Below are positions 1 to 9,852 of a stretch of 64,000 nt of DNA, in pieces. The position numbers were made by a program, and so were the translations under genes. The notes beneath the pieces were generated by a model that saw only the letters and a program-made list of their open reading frames with translations, was not told where the DNA came from and ran no database searches. Source of the DNA: Pseudomonas sp. ADAK13 (lineage in GTDB: Bacteria; Pseudomonadota; Gammaproteobacteria; Pseudomonadales; Pseudomonadaceae); assembly GCF_012935715.1 (NCBI RefSeq), contig NZ_CP052860.1, forward strand, positions 2,356,001 through 2,420,000, given 5' to 3'. How positions within the stretch are numbered: the first letter of the stretch is position 1; each line of letters starts with the position of its first letter.

Positions 1-437
1 CGGATGCCCAGCACAAGTTCTTCCGTTTGCTGCTGACCGCAGCGGCCTACAGCGACCCGCACATGCAGGCGATGTCGGCGGTGACGTTGAAACCTACCGA
101 CGTGGCGATTTGCATTTCCCAGTCCGGCCGCTCCAAAGACCTGCTGATCACCGCCAACCTGGTGCGTGAAAGCGGCGCGACCCTGATTACCCTGTGCCCG
201 AGCCAGACGCCGTTGGCGGAGCTGTCGACCGTCAACCTGGCGATCGATGTGCACGAAGACACCGAAATCTACACCCCGCTGACGTCACGTATCGCCCACC
301 TGGTGGTGATCGACGTACTGGCGATGGGCGTGGCCATGGCGCGCGGCCCGAGCCTGGTCAACCACCTCAAGAGCGTGAAGCGCAGCTTGCGCAGCCTTCG
401 GTTGTCGCCCAAATCCGTCAAAGCCCTCGACGACTGA
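1..437 (+). CDS. MurR/RpiR-family (HexR-like) transcriptional regulator, 3' part
   Basis: The reading frame is open from the left edge, so the N-terminal HTH_6 DNA-binding domain lies outside the window. The visible 144 residues are a SIS (sugar isomerase) domain: the stretch around 'ICISQSGRSKDLL' carries the Ser-rich phosphosugar-binding loop, followed by the alternating strand/helix pattern of this fold and a basic C-terminal tail. RpiR-family regulators sense phosphosugars and control sugar catabolism; HexR controls Entner-Doudoroff genes. In P. aeruginosa a HexR-like paralogue stands next to pycR, so this is more likely that paralogue than hexR itself (inference from memory of gene order). 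Ligand and targets cannot be read from the fragment. Confidence 0.85.
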   Translation, partial: DAQHKFFRLLLTAAAYSDPHMQAMSAVTLKPTDVAICISQSGRSKDLLITANLVRESGATLITLCPSQTPLAELSTVNLAIDVHEDTEIYTPLTSRIAHLVVIDVLAMGVAMARGPSLVNHLKSVKRSLRSLRLSPKSVKALDD

Positions 438-460
438 CTCAAGGGCATACTCGGTCAAAA

Positions 461-550
461 TGTGGGAGCTGGCTTGCCTGCGATAGCGATCTGTCAGTTG
501 CCATCTTCATTGGCTGAGGCACCGTTATCGCAGGCAAGCCGGCTTCTACA
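461..550. repeat. REP/REPIN-type inverted repeat
   Basis: The left arm 'tgtgggagctggcttgcctg' (461-480) and the right arm 'caggcaagccggcttctaca' (531-550) are imperfect reverse complements separated by about 50 bases of non-conserved sequence. The same arms recur at 26788, 29676 and 38298. This is the architecture of paired REP sequences (REPINs) mobilised by RAYT transposases in fluorescent pseudomonads; no RAYT gene is visible here. Confidence 0.8.
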
Positions 551-662
551 GTTGATCGTGTTTGAGCCTCAGAAGATTCATCGTCCTGTCATCCCCGCGC
601 CGCCAAACCGTCATCGCACACGCCCATCCTGAACTCCCCGTACTCGCATTGGGAGACTCGAA

Positions 663-860
663 ATGGCTCGGCAATACGAAGAAAGCAACAGCACCGTCAA
701 GACCCGTCGCCAACAGGAAGACCAGCGCCGCATGGCCTTCCGTCGTGCAATTGAAGACCGCTGCGACCAGCGTCAATTGCAGCAGAACATCAGTGACTTT
801 CCGGAACTCCATTGGCAGGCACCCGCGGCTGCCCAGCGAAGCGCTCAGCCAGCGCGCTGA
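663..860 (+). CDS. Small basic protein, possibly PA3496-family putative envelope protein
   Basis: A 65-residue, very polar protein rich in Arg and Gln with a central 'RRQQEDQRRMAFRRAIED' segment. From memory this resembles a short Pseudomonas family annotated as PA3496-family putative envelope integrity protein, but I cannot verify this. There is no signal peptide or membrane segment. The last 23 codons run antisense to the 3' end of the convergent pycR gene, so this C-terminus is constrained by pycR coding and may be an extension. The first 45 residues lie outside pycR and look like the conserved part. Function unknown. Confidence 0.55.
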   Translation: MARQYEESNSTVKTRRQQEDQRRMAFRRAIEDRCDQRQLQQNISDFPELHWQAPAAAQRSAQPAR

Positions 861-1764
861 TCTGCAACCGCTCGCTGCGGATAAAGCCCAGGAACGCATG
901 GGCCACCGGTGACAGGCGCTTGGCCTTGGCCTGCACCAGGCACCAACTGCGGTACAGCGGCAGTTCTTCCACCGGCAGCTCCCTGAGCCCGCCGGTGGCC
1001 AGTTCCAGGTTGACCGCGTGGCGCGTCAGCAGCGCCACGCCCAACCCGGCGGTCACGCACTCGCGCTGCGCTTCGGCCGAAGACACTTCCACCGTCTGGG
1101 TGAAGTGCACACGCTTTTCCTTGAAGTACTCCTCGCACGCCATTCGCGTCCCGGAACCCGGCTCGCGCAACAGCAGCGTGTAAGGCTCCAGGTCCTGCAG
1201 GCGCAATGGCCCTTGATGACTCAGCGGATGATCGTGGGGCGCCACAGCGACGATCGGGTTGTTCAGGAACGGCAGGAATTCCAGGCCCATGTCCTGAGGC
1301 ACCATGGACATGATCACCAGGTCATCCCGGTTGTCTGAAAGCCGGCGAATCACCTGGGCGCGGTTGACCACCGTCAGGTGCAGGTTGACCTCCGGGTGCT
1401 GGCGCTTGAAGGCGGCAAACAGGTGCGGCACGAAGTACTTGGCGCTGGACTCCACCGCCAGTTTCAGCTGGCCTTGCAGCGAGCCCTGCATGTCGGAGAG
1501 CTGCATGTCGAGGTTTTCCAGGCGCCCGAAAATATCCCGGCTAGCCCGTTGCAGGGCTTCGGCCGCTTCAGTCATATAGAGCTTTTTGCCGACGTAATCG
1601 AACAACGGCTGGCCAAGCAGCTCTTCCAGCTGTTTGATTTGTAGGCTAACGGCCGGTTGCGTGAGTGACATTTCCTCGGCTGCGCGGCTGTAGGAACGCA
1701 AATCACAGACTTCATTGAAAATCTGCAATTGACGCAATGTCATACGCATCAATGACTTACGCAT
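790..1764 (-). CDS. pycR: LysR-family regulator of pyruvate carboxylase (PycR-like)
   Basis: A 324-residue LysR-type regulator. The N-terminal winged HTH covers about residues 8-66 ('LRQLQIFNEVCDLRSYSRAA', then 'TQPAVSLQIKQLEELLGQPLF') and a LysR substrate-binding domain covers about 95-300. It is divergent from pycA with 196 bp between the starts, and that gap holds a perfect 7-bp inverted repeat suited to LysR binding. In P. aeruginosa the gene in this position is pycR, reported to affect pycAB expression and virulence. The start at 1764 is preceded by a GGAAGG-like site; the internal ATGs at 1749 and 1743 are less well placed. The 3' end overlaps the convergent small gene by 71 bp. The effector is unknown. 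Confidence 0.85.
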   Translation of the reverse strand: MRKSLMRMTLRQLQIFNEVCDLRSYSRAAEEMSLTQPAVSLQIKQLEELLGQPLFDYVGKKLYMTEAAEALQRASRDIFGRLENLDMQLSDMQGSLQGQLKLAVESSAKYFVPHLFAAFKRQHPEVNLHLTVVNRAQVIRRLSDNRDDLVIMSMVPQDMGLEFLPFLNNPIVAVAPHDHPLSHQGPLRLQDLEPYTLLLREPGSGTRMACEEYFKEKRVHFTQTVEVSSAEAQRECVTAGLGVALLTRHAVNLELATGGLRELPVEELPLYRSWCLVQAKAKRLSPVAHAFLGFIRSERLQISALAERFAGQPRVPANGVPESH

Positions 1765-1800
1765 TATTAAAGCCTTCCCGCCAACCCCTGATGCGCTGAC

Positions 1801-1818
1801 TATAAGTCTTTACTTATA
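1801..1818. promoter_or_regulatory. Putative LysR operator between pycR and pycA
   Basis: TATAAGT-CTTT-ACTTATA is a perfect 7-bp inverted repeat with a 4-base centre. It contains the T-N11-A pattern typical of LysR-family sites and lies 37 bp before the pycR start and 143 bp before pycA. PycR binding here is inferred from position. Confidence 0.55.
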
Positions 1819-1960
1819 CACAGCCCAATTATTATTGATTTTTGTTAATCCCTGCGGGGGCATAGTGTGTGTCACGCGACTGCCATGAAACATTTGGTCA
1901 CGCGCCGACCCGGTTCCATCGGGTCGAAGTAGGTAGCAATCGGCTCAAGGGAATTTCCAA

Positions 1961-3376
<1,416 letters not shown>

Positions 3377-3387
3377 GGAATATAAGA

Positions 3388-5196
3388 ATGAGCAAGAAGA
3401 TCTTCGTAACCGACACCATCCTGCGCGACGCCCACCAATCGTTGCTGGCGACCCGCATGCGTACCGACGACATGCTGCCGATCTGCGACAAGCTCGACAA
3501 AGTCGGCTACTGGTCCCTGGAAGTCTGGGGCGGCGCGACCTTCGACGCCTGCGTACGCTTCCTGAAAGAAGACCCGTGGGAGCGCCTGCGCAAATTGCGT
3601 GCGGCACTGCCTAACACGCGCCTGCAAATGCTGCTGCGCGGCCAGAACCTGCTGGGCTACCGCCACTACAGCGACGACGTGGTCAAAGCCTTCGTCGCCA
3701 AGGCCGCCGTCAACGGTATCGACGTGTTCCGCATCTTCGACGCCATGAACGACGTGCGTAACCTGCGAGTGGCCATCGAAGCGGTAAAAGCCGCCGGCAA
3801 ACACGCCCAGGGCACCATTGCCTACACCACCAGCCCGGTGCACACCATCGAGGCGTTTGTGGCTCAGGCCAAACAAATGGAAGCCATGGGTTGCGACTCG
3901 GTGGCGATCAAGGACATGGCCGGCCTGTTGACCCCGTACGCCACCGGCGAACTGGTCAAGGCGCTGAAGGCCGAGCAAAGCCTGCCGATCTTCATCCACT
4001 CCCACGACACCGCCGGCCTGGCGTCGATGTGCCAACTCAAGGCCGTCGAGAACGGTGCCGACCATATCGACACCGCCATCTCCAGCTTCGCCTGGGGCAC
4101 CAGCCACCCGGGCACCGAGTCGATGGTCGCGGCCCTTAAAGGCAGCGAATTCGACACCGGCCTCAGCCTGGAACTGCTGCAGGAAATCGGCCTGTACTTC
4201 TACGCCGTGCGCAAGAAGTACCACCAGTTCGAAAGTGAATTCACCGCCGTCGACACCCGCGTGCAAGTCAACCAGGTACCGGGCGGGATGATTTCCAACC
4301 TGGCCAACCAGTTGAAAGAGCAGGGCGCGCTGAACCGCATGAGCGAAGTGCTGGCGGAAATCCCGCGGGTGCGTGAAGACCTCGGCTTCCCGCCGCTGGT
4401 GACTCCGACTTCGCAGATCGTCGGCACTCAGGCGTTCTTCAACGTGCTGGCCGGCGAGCGCTACAAGACCATCACCAACGAAGTGAAGCTGTACCTGCAA
4501 GGCGGCTACGGCAAGGCGCCGGGCACCGTGAATGAAAAACTGCGCCGCCAGGCCATCGGCAGCGAAGAGGTGATCGACGTTCGCCCGGCTGACCTGCTGA
4601 AGCCGGAAATGACCAAGTTGCGCGGGGAAATCGGCGCGTTGGCCAAGTCCGAAGAAGACGTGCTGACCTACGCGATGTTCCCGGACATCGGGCGCAAGTT
4701 CCTCGAAGAACGTGACGCCGGCACCTTGAGCCCTGAAGTGCTGTTGCCGATTCCTGAAGCCGGCGGCGTGGCCCGCGCCGGTGGTGAAGGCGTGCCCACC
4801 GAGTTCGTGATCGACGTGCACGGCGAAAGCTACCGCGTGGACATCACCGGTGTTGGCGTCAAGGCCGAAGGCAAGCGCCACTTCTACCTGTCCATCGACG
4901 GCATGCCGGAAGAAGTGGTGTTCGAACCACTCAACGAGTTCGTCAGCAGCGGCGGCAGCAAGCGCAAGCACGCCACTGCGCCAGGCCATGTCAGCACGGC
5001 GATGCCGGGCAACATCGTCGACGTACTGGTCAAGGAAGGCGACGTGGTGAAAGCCGGCCAGGCCGTGTTGATCACTGAAGCGATGAAGATGGAGACCGAA
5101 GTGCAGGCGGCCATCGCCGGCAAGGTCACCGCCGTTCACGTGGCCAAGGGCGACCGGGTCAACCCGGGCGAGATCCTGATTGAAATCGAAGGCTGA
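3388..5196 (+). CDS. pycB: Pyruvate carboxylase subunit B (carboxyltransferase plus biotin carrier; OadA-like)
   Basis: A 602-residue protein. The HMG-CoA-lyase-like TIM-barrel carboxyltransferase domain begins 'TDTILRDAHQSLLATRMRT' at about residue 8. The conserved carboxylase domain (PYC_OADA) follows, and the C-terminal biotinyl domain carries 'EAMKMETE' with the biotinylated Lys about 36 residues from the end. It moves the carboxyl group from biotin to pyruvate, giving oxaloacetate. OadA of the sodium-pumping oxaloacetate decarboxylase is closely related, but no oadB or oadG gene is present and pycA is directly upstream. The ATG at 3388 follows a GAGGAA site that overlaps the pycA stop. 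A strong terminator ends the two-gene operon. Confidence 0.93.
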   Translation: MSKKIFVTDTILRDAHQSLLATRMRTDDMLPICDKLDKVGYWSLEVWGGATFDACVRFLKEDPWERLRKLRAALPNTRLQMLLRGQNLLGYRHYSDDVVKAFVAKAAVNGIDVFRIFDAMNDVRNLRVAIEAVKAAGKHAQGTIAYTTSPVHTIEAFVAQAKQMEAMGCDSVAIKDMAGLLTPYATGELVKALKAEQSLPIFIHSHDTAGLASMCQLKAVENGADHIDTAISSFAWGTSHPGTESMVAALKGSEFDTGLSLELLQEIGLYFYAVRKKYHQFESEFTAVDTRVQVNQVPGGMISNLANQLKEQGALNRMSEVLAEIPRVREDLGFPPLVTPTSQIVGTQAFFNVLAGERYKTITNEVKLYLQGGYGKAPGTVNEKLRRQAIGSEEVIDVRPADLLKPEMTKLRGEIGALAKSEEDVLTYAMFPDIGRKFLEERDAGTLSPEVLLPIPEAGGVARAGGEGVPTEFVIDVHGESYRVDITGVGVKAEGKRHFYLSIDGMPEEVVFEPLNEFVSSGGSKRKHATAPGHVSTAMPGNIVDVLVKEGDVVKAGQAVLITEAMKMETEVQAAIAGKVTAVHVAKGDRVNPGEILIEIEG

Positions 5197-5226
5197 GTAA
5201 CAGCCTTCGAAACTACCGCTTAATCC

Positions 5227-5254
5227 TCGGGGGGGCATGTGCCCCCTTTTTTTT
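5227..5254 (+). terminator. Rho-independent terminator of pycAB
   Basis: GGGGGGC-ATGT-GCCCCC followed by a run of eight or more T, 30 bp after the pycB stop. It also lies just past the convergent autotransporter gene. Confidence 0.9.
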
Positions 5255-5266
5255 CGCCTGCACGAA

Positions 5267-6571
5267 TCAGAAGGCCAGGGTCCATTGGCCAGTCAGCCCT
5301 TGGTTGCGACTGTTGCTGCCAGCCTCGAAGGCGTAGGTCAGGCCCACGGTGTGTTGCGGCGACAGCACGAGGTCCAGCCCGGTGTGCAAGGCCAGGCTGT
5401 CACGGTCCAGGGCGGTGCCTTCAACCGTGAAGTCACTGTTGAACCCCGGTCGTTTTACCCAGGCGGAAGAGTGGCGCACGCTGCTGTCCACGTCGCCATA
5501 GAGATGCTTCCAGCGGGTGCTCAGGTGGGGTTTGAGGGCCATGTCGTTGTCCAGGGTGTAGGCGCTGGCCAGACGCACACCGAAGGTGCTGCTGAGGTTT
5601 TCCTGGGTCTGGGCGCCGACGTTCAGCGCGGTGAAACCGCCTTTTTCCTTGTAGCGGTCGCGGTGGTAACGCTGATACCCGACGCCGCCAAAAGGTTCGA
5701 CACTGAAGCTGCCCGCGTTCACCTGATAGCCCATCTCGGCAAAAGCGTTTTGGCTCTGGGCGTTGTATTTGCCGGTGGGCTGCTCGCGGTGATCAATAAA
5801 ATCAAAGTCCACGGTGCGTTTGTTCTTGCCCGCATGGCTGCTGTAGATCGCACCCAGGCGCAGTGCCAGCGGCCCGTCCTGGCGCACGGCGTACCCGCCC
5901 AGGTGCCAGCTGTCCAGTTCGCCCTTGAAGCGGTTGGCGCTCAGTTCGCTGGTGGACTTGGCACCCATCACGCCCACCCGCCAGGCAGGGTCCACGGCCC
6001 AGTCGGTACCCAGCACCAGGCCTTGGGTGCGTTGCTGCAAACCGAGGCTGCCGTGCTGCCCTTCGAGGTTGCCGGCATTGCCCAGGCCCTGGAGCCAGAA
6101 GCGGCCATGGCCCGGCGTATCGCGGTCGTCGCTCACCTGGCGCATGGCTGAAAGCAGGCTGGCGTTCAGCTGTTCCATGCTGTTTTGAGTGGCGCTGGCC
6201 AGGTTGGCATTCTGGCTGCCCGCCAGTTGCTCAAGCACCGCACCCACACGCCCTGGCTGCAGGTTGCCCAGCTCCCGGCCATAGTTTTCAAGTTGGTATT
6301 CTTCCCATTTGCTCAGTTCGCCCGATGCCAGCAGCGTATCCACGGCGTTATCCAGCACCTGGGCAACGTGCTGGCCATTACGGGTGGTTGCGTGGTCGGC
6401 GAAGTAAAAGTCCTCGCTCGGCTTGGCCGGAGCGGGGGGCTTGTGGCTGGGGGCCTGGACAAGCCACTCACTGTCTGGCTCGATCTCTGTCCGTGCCTGG
6501 GCGTATTGGAGGCTGGTGGCACCCATCGTGAGGGTGATCGCGAGCGCGAGTTGTTTCTTGATGAACGGCAT
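5267..6571 (-). CDS. Autotransporter beta-barrel protein with almost no passenger
   Basis: A 434-residue secreted protein with an N-terminal signal peptide (basic 'MPFIKKQ', hydrophobic core, 'AQA-R' cleavage about residue 27). A Pro-rich, helical linker of about 115 residues includes 'LEQLAGSQNANLASATQNSM'. A C-terminal autotransporter barrel (about 155-434) ends in Phe, as outer-membrane barrels do. The barrel closely parallels that of the 990-residue autotransporter next door (shared 'SFSVEPFGGVGYQRYHRD'-like, 'RWKHLYGDVDSS' and 'GSNSRNQGL' segments), so the two are paralogues. No beta-helical passenger is present, so it may work as a barrel alone, present only the linker, or be a degraded copy. 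The frame is intact. No protease motif seen. Confidence 0.85.
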   Translation of the reverse strand: MPFIKKQLALAITLTMGATSLQYAQARTEIEPDSEWLVQAPSHKPPAPAKPSEDFYFADHATTRNGQHVAQVLDNAVDTLLASGELSKWEEYQLENYGRELGNLQPGRVGAVLEQLAGSQNANLASATQNSMEQLNASLLSAMRQVSDDRDTPGHGRFWLQGLGNAGNLEGQHGSLGLQQRTQGLVLGTDWAVDPAWRVGVMGAKSTSELSANRFKGELDSWHLGGYAVRQDGPLALRLGAIYSSHAGKNKRTVDFDFIDHREQPTGKYNAQSQNAFAEMGYQVNAGSFSVEPFGGVGYQRYHRDRYKEKGGFTALNVGAQTQENLSSTFGVRLASAYTLDNDMALKPHLSTRWKHLYGDVDSSVRHSSAWVKRPGFNSDFTVEGTALDRDSLALHTGLDLVLSPQHTVGLTYAFEAGSNSRNQGLTGQWTLAF

Positions 6572-6682
6572 ATGAACCCGACTTCATTGATGAATTAGGC
6601 CGGGAATTTAGCGAGGTGAAGGGCAGATAAATGTCAGGCTACCGACCCTTCGTATGCGGGAGAAGTCTCTAGTGGGCGGCGA

Positions 6683-9655
6683 TTAAAAACTCATCTGCCA
6701 TTGCCCGATCAGCCCGTGATTGCGGCTATTACTGCCGATTTCACCGGTATAGCCCACACCCACCGTATGGCGGGCCGACAGGCCTACATCCAGTCCGGCC
6801 TCCAACAGCAGGCTGTCGCGGTCCAGAGCGCTGCCTTCGACATTGAATGCCGTGCCACCCATCAGGAAAGCCTGGCGCGTGCTGCTGTCCACATCACCGT
6901 AGGTGTGTTTCCAGCCGGCACTGACCCGTGGCGTGAGGCTGACGCCGTTGTCCAGTTGGCTCAGGTGGGCCAGTCGCAGGCCGAAGGTGCTGCTGAAATT
7001 GTCCTGGGTCTGCCCATCGACATGCAGGGCGGCGGCACCGCCTTTTTCGTTGTAGCTGTCGCGGTGGTAGCGCTGGTAGCCGAGGTTGGCGAACGGTTCG
7101 GCACTCAAGCGCCCACTGCCCATGGCGTAGCCCAGTTCGGCAAAGGCTTGCTGGCTGTTGGCGTCGTAGTCGCCTTTTAGGCGGTCACTGAAACCGTCGA
7201 AGGCCACGGTGCGCTTGCTGTCGCCTTGGTGCCCGCTGTACGCGGCGCCCAGGCGCAAGGCCAGTGGGCCGCTTTGACGCATGGCGTAGATGCCCGCGTG
7301 CCAGCTGTCGACGCTGCCGTCGACGCCGGTGGTGTCCAGGTCGGTCTTCGAATAACCGCCCAGCACGCCTACGCGCCAGTCGCTATCTACGGCCCAATCG
7401 GCGCCCAGCACGCTGCCCCTGGTGCGCTGGGTCAGGCCGTTGCTGCCGTGGTCGCCGTCGAGCTTGCCGTAGCTGCCGATGCCTTGCAGCCACAGACGGC
7501 CGCGAGCGTTGGGGTCGTTGAGGTTGCGCGCCTCGGCGGGTACGCCGGTGGCGGCCAATGCGGGTGTGTCTTTTTGATCAAGGCCAACGAGCAACCCGGC
7601 ACCGCCGCCCAATTGATGCATGGCGCTCAGCATGCTGCTGCCGACCTGGGCGCTGGCGCCGAGGGTGGCGCTGGTCAGGTTGGCGGTGCTGCTGCCCGCG
7701 AGTTGCTCGATGGCGGCACCGGCGCTGCTGTTGGTGGTGTTGAGCAGGGCGTTATACAGCGTGTTGTTCTTGCCCAGGCTCGCCAGGGCGTTGGCGGCGC
7801 TGGCGCCGTTGCCGCTGTTGGCGAACTGATTGAAGGCCACGTCGTTGCGGGTATAGGTCAGGCCAACCTGAGTGGGGCTGTAATCCAGCGTCGGGGTGAG
7901 GAAGGCGTAGTCGCTGGTGACCTTGCCGAACGTGCCGTTGATACTGCCGGCTTGCAGCACCGTGTAGTGGCTCTGCCACGGGTAGGTGCCGGTGCCGGGA
8001 TTGATCGCCAGGGTCGCGCCATTCAGGTAGGCGGTGCCACCGACCTGGACCGGTGCGCTGCTGCCGTCGGCATTCACGCCGTAGGCCAGGGTCGAGCCGC
8101 TGGTCATGGTCAGGTCGCGGGTGATAGTGGCGGTGCCGAGCGCCGTGTTGGTCTGCAAGGTGCCTTTGACCAACAGGCTGCCGACGCTGCCGCCACCGGC
8201 ATAAATACCGCCTTCATCGACGGTCAGGTTGCCGGCGATCCCGCCCTGGTTGATCAACTTGGCGCCGCTGAAAATCTCGCCGCCGTCGCTGAAGTCGCCG
8301 CTGCCGGTGAGGGTCCAGGTGCCTTGCTTGACGTCCAGCCATTCGAAGTTGCGACTGTCACCAAAGCTGCCGCCGGTGGCGTCGTCCATGGTCAGGCGGT
8401 CGTAGCCGGTGCCGCCGTCCACCACACCCACAAAGCGGCTGCCGCCGAGCAGGGTCAGCGTGTCATTGCCACCGCCCAAATCCAGGGCCAGGCCGTTGCT
8501 GCCGCTGATCAAGCCGGCGTTGACCACCGTGTCGGCAAATTCGCCGACGAACTTCACGCCGAAGCCGTTCAGGCCCTGGATGGTGCCGTGGTTGATCAGG
8601 GTAGTCGCGGCAAGTCCCGGGCCGTCGCTGCCATCGTCCACCAGTACGGCGTTATTGGCGCCGCTCACCAGCGCGCCCGCACCGTTGAACACGTAGCCAC
8701 CGCCGAGGGCGATGCCTTCGCTGCCGTTGGCAAAACCGTTCTTGTCGACGCCACCGGCGCCCACACCCTGGATGATCCCGTAGTTTTCGATGTGGGCGAT
8801 CTTGTCGATGTCCACGCCGTCACCGTCGCCATCGGGTTGCAGCCCGGAGTAGGCACCCGTGATGGTGCCGTAGTTGATCACGGTGCCGTCGCCGTCGGAG
8901 CCAAAGCCCGAGCCGTTGCGGCCGATCACCGTGCCGTAGTTGGTCAGCGTGGCGCCCAGGTCGGTGGTGATGCCGTGGCGCCCGCCGGAAATCAGGCCGT
9001 AGTTGGTGACCGTCACCCCGGTGGCGGAGTCGATGTCGACACCGTCGAACTTGTCATCGCGCGAGTGGGTATCGCCGGTGGAAATCTCGCCGTAGTTGGT
9101 GATGGTGGCGTTGGCACCGGTCTTCATGCCGTCGCTGGCATCGCCGCGAATCAACCCGCCGAGGCGGTTGATGATAGTGGTCGTGACGTTGGGGCTGCGG
9201 ATCGCATCCAGGTCCAGCCCTTGGCCAGTGGTGGAGCGAATGGTGCCGCTGTTGTCGATCAACAAGCTGCCGCTGGCGAAGTTGCTGTCGATGCGCAGCG
9301 CGTCGTTGGCCCCCTGGATCACCCCGCCGGCACGGTTGTAGAGGGTGTAATTGCGCGTGCCGGTGAGGTCACCGTTGCTGTCGATGGCGCGGCCGCCGGT
9401 GGAAGTGATTTTGCCGGAGTTGTCGATCACCACGCCGGCACCGCTGGTGCTGCCCGCCAGGGTAACGGCGACTTTGGAGGTGGTGATGCTGCCCGGCGCC
9501 GAAATCGTCAGCGAGTCGCTGCCACCCAGGGTTTGCCCGGTGGTGGTCGGGGTGTCGATCTGCAGGGTTTTGGGCGGAGCGGGGGCTGCGTCAGCAAAGC
9601 CGCTGCTTACCAGCAGGCCAAGGGTGAGTGCGAGGCGCTGAGGTGACGGGGGCAT
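6683..9655 (-). CDS. Autotransporter with beta-helical passenger (type Va secretion)
   Basis: A 990-residue protein with a signal peptide cleaved near 'SGFADA-A' (about 24). A passenger of about 600 residues is built of repeated Asn-Tyr-Gly rungs such as 'ITNYGEIS', 'VTNYGLISGG', 'LTNYGTVIG' and 'VINYGTITGA', a right-handed beta-helix signature. A helical linker ('AAIEQLAGSSTANLTSATLG', about 670) leads to an autotransporter barrel of about 270 residues ending in Phe. No catalytic Ser protease, GDSL-lipase or RGD motif was seen, so an adhesin or biofilm role is the best guess. It lies 111 bp upstream of the related short barrel gene on the same strand. Confidence 0.88.
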   Translation of the reverse strand: MPPSPQRLALTLGLLVSSGFADAAPAPPKTLQIDTPTTTGQTLGGSDSLTISAPGSITTSKVAVTLAGSTSGAGVVIDNSGKITSTGGRAIDSNGDLTGTRNYTLYNRAGGVIQGANDALRIDSNFASGSLLIDNSGTIRSTTGQGLDLDAIRSPNVTTTIINRLGGLIRGDASDGMKTGANATITNYGEISTGDTHSRDDKFDGVDIDSATGVTVTNYGLISGGRHGITTDLGATLTNYGTVIGRNGSGFGSDGDGTVINYGTITGAYSGLQPDGDGDGVDIDKIAHIENYGIIQGVGAGGVDKNGFANGSEGIALGGGYVFNGAGALVSGANNAVLVDDGSDGPGLAATTLINHGTIQGLNGFGVKFVGEFADTVVNAGLISGSNGLALDLGGGNDTLTLLGGSRFVGVVDGGTGYDRLTMDDATGGSFGDSRNFEWLDVKQGTWTLTGSGDFSDGGEIFSGAKLINQGGIAGNLTVDEGGIYAGGGSVGSLLVKGTLQTNTALGTATITRDLTMTSGSTLAYGVNADGSSAPVQVGGTAYLNGATLAINPGTGTYPWQSHYTVLQAGSINGTFGKVTSDYAFLTPTLDYSPTQVGLTYTRNDVAFNQFANSGNGASAANALASLGKNNTLYNALLNTTNSSAGAAIEQLAGSSTANLTSATLGASAQVGSSMLSAMHQLGGGAGLLVGLDQKDTPALAATGVPAEARNLNDPNARGRLWLQGIGSYGKLDGDHGSNGLTQRTRGSVLGADWAVDSDWRVGVLGGYSKTDLDTTGVDGSVDSWHAGIYAMRQSGPLALRLGAAYSGHQGDSKRTVAFDGFSDRLKGDYDANSQQAFAELGYAMGSGRLSAEPFANLGYQRYHRDSYNEKGGAAALHVDGQTQDNFSSTFGLRLAHLSQLDNGVSLTPRVSAGWKHTYGDVDSSTRQAFLMGGTAFNVEGSALDRDSLLLEAGLDVGLSARHTVGVGYTGEIGSNSRNHGLIGQWQMSF

Positions 9656-9741
9656 GGCGGGCGACCTTGTTTTTAGAAAGAGTCGACCTGTATAGCGGAG
9701 GTTTTTTACAGAATGATGGCGGGGAGGTGACAGCAGGCAGT

Positions 9742-9830
9742 GTTGGCCGGGCTTGCCCGCGATGGGGGTGTGTCAGTCGACATATTCATCGTCTGAACCA
9801 CCGCCATCGCGGGTAAGCCCGGCTCCTACA
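9742..9830. repeat. REP/REPIN-type inverted repeat, variant
   Basis: The arms 'ccgggcttgcccgcgatgg' (about 9748-9765) and 'ccatcgcgggtaagcccgg' (about 9804-9823) face each other around about 40 bases. They are a variant of the repeat at 461, 26788, 29676 and 38298. Confidence 0.7.
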
Positions 9831-9852
9831 GGGATGGGTGGTGTTTACAGAT

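Noticed and set aside
461..550. Paired inverted repeats as insertion-sequence ends or attachment sites
   Set aside because: The elements are about 90 bp with no transposase and recur in several gaps without target duplications that I can see; REP/REPIN elements fit better.
5267..6571. The short autotransporter as a pseudogene
   Set aside because: Signal peptide, frame and barrel with terminal Phe are all intact; there is no evidence of a frameshift or stop, so it is kept as a gene.
7226..9646. 806-codon open frame on the plus strand opposite the autotransporter
   Set aside because: Ala/Gly/Val-rich shadow of the repetitive passenger; no start context or family match.
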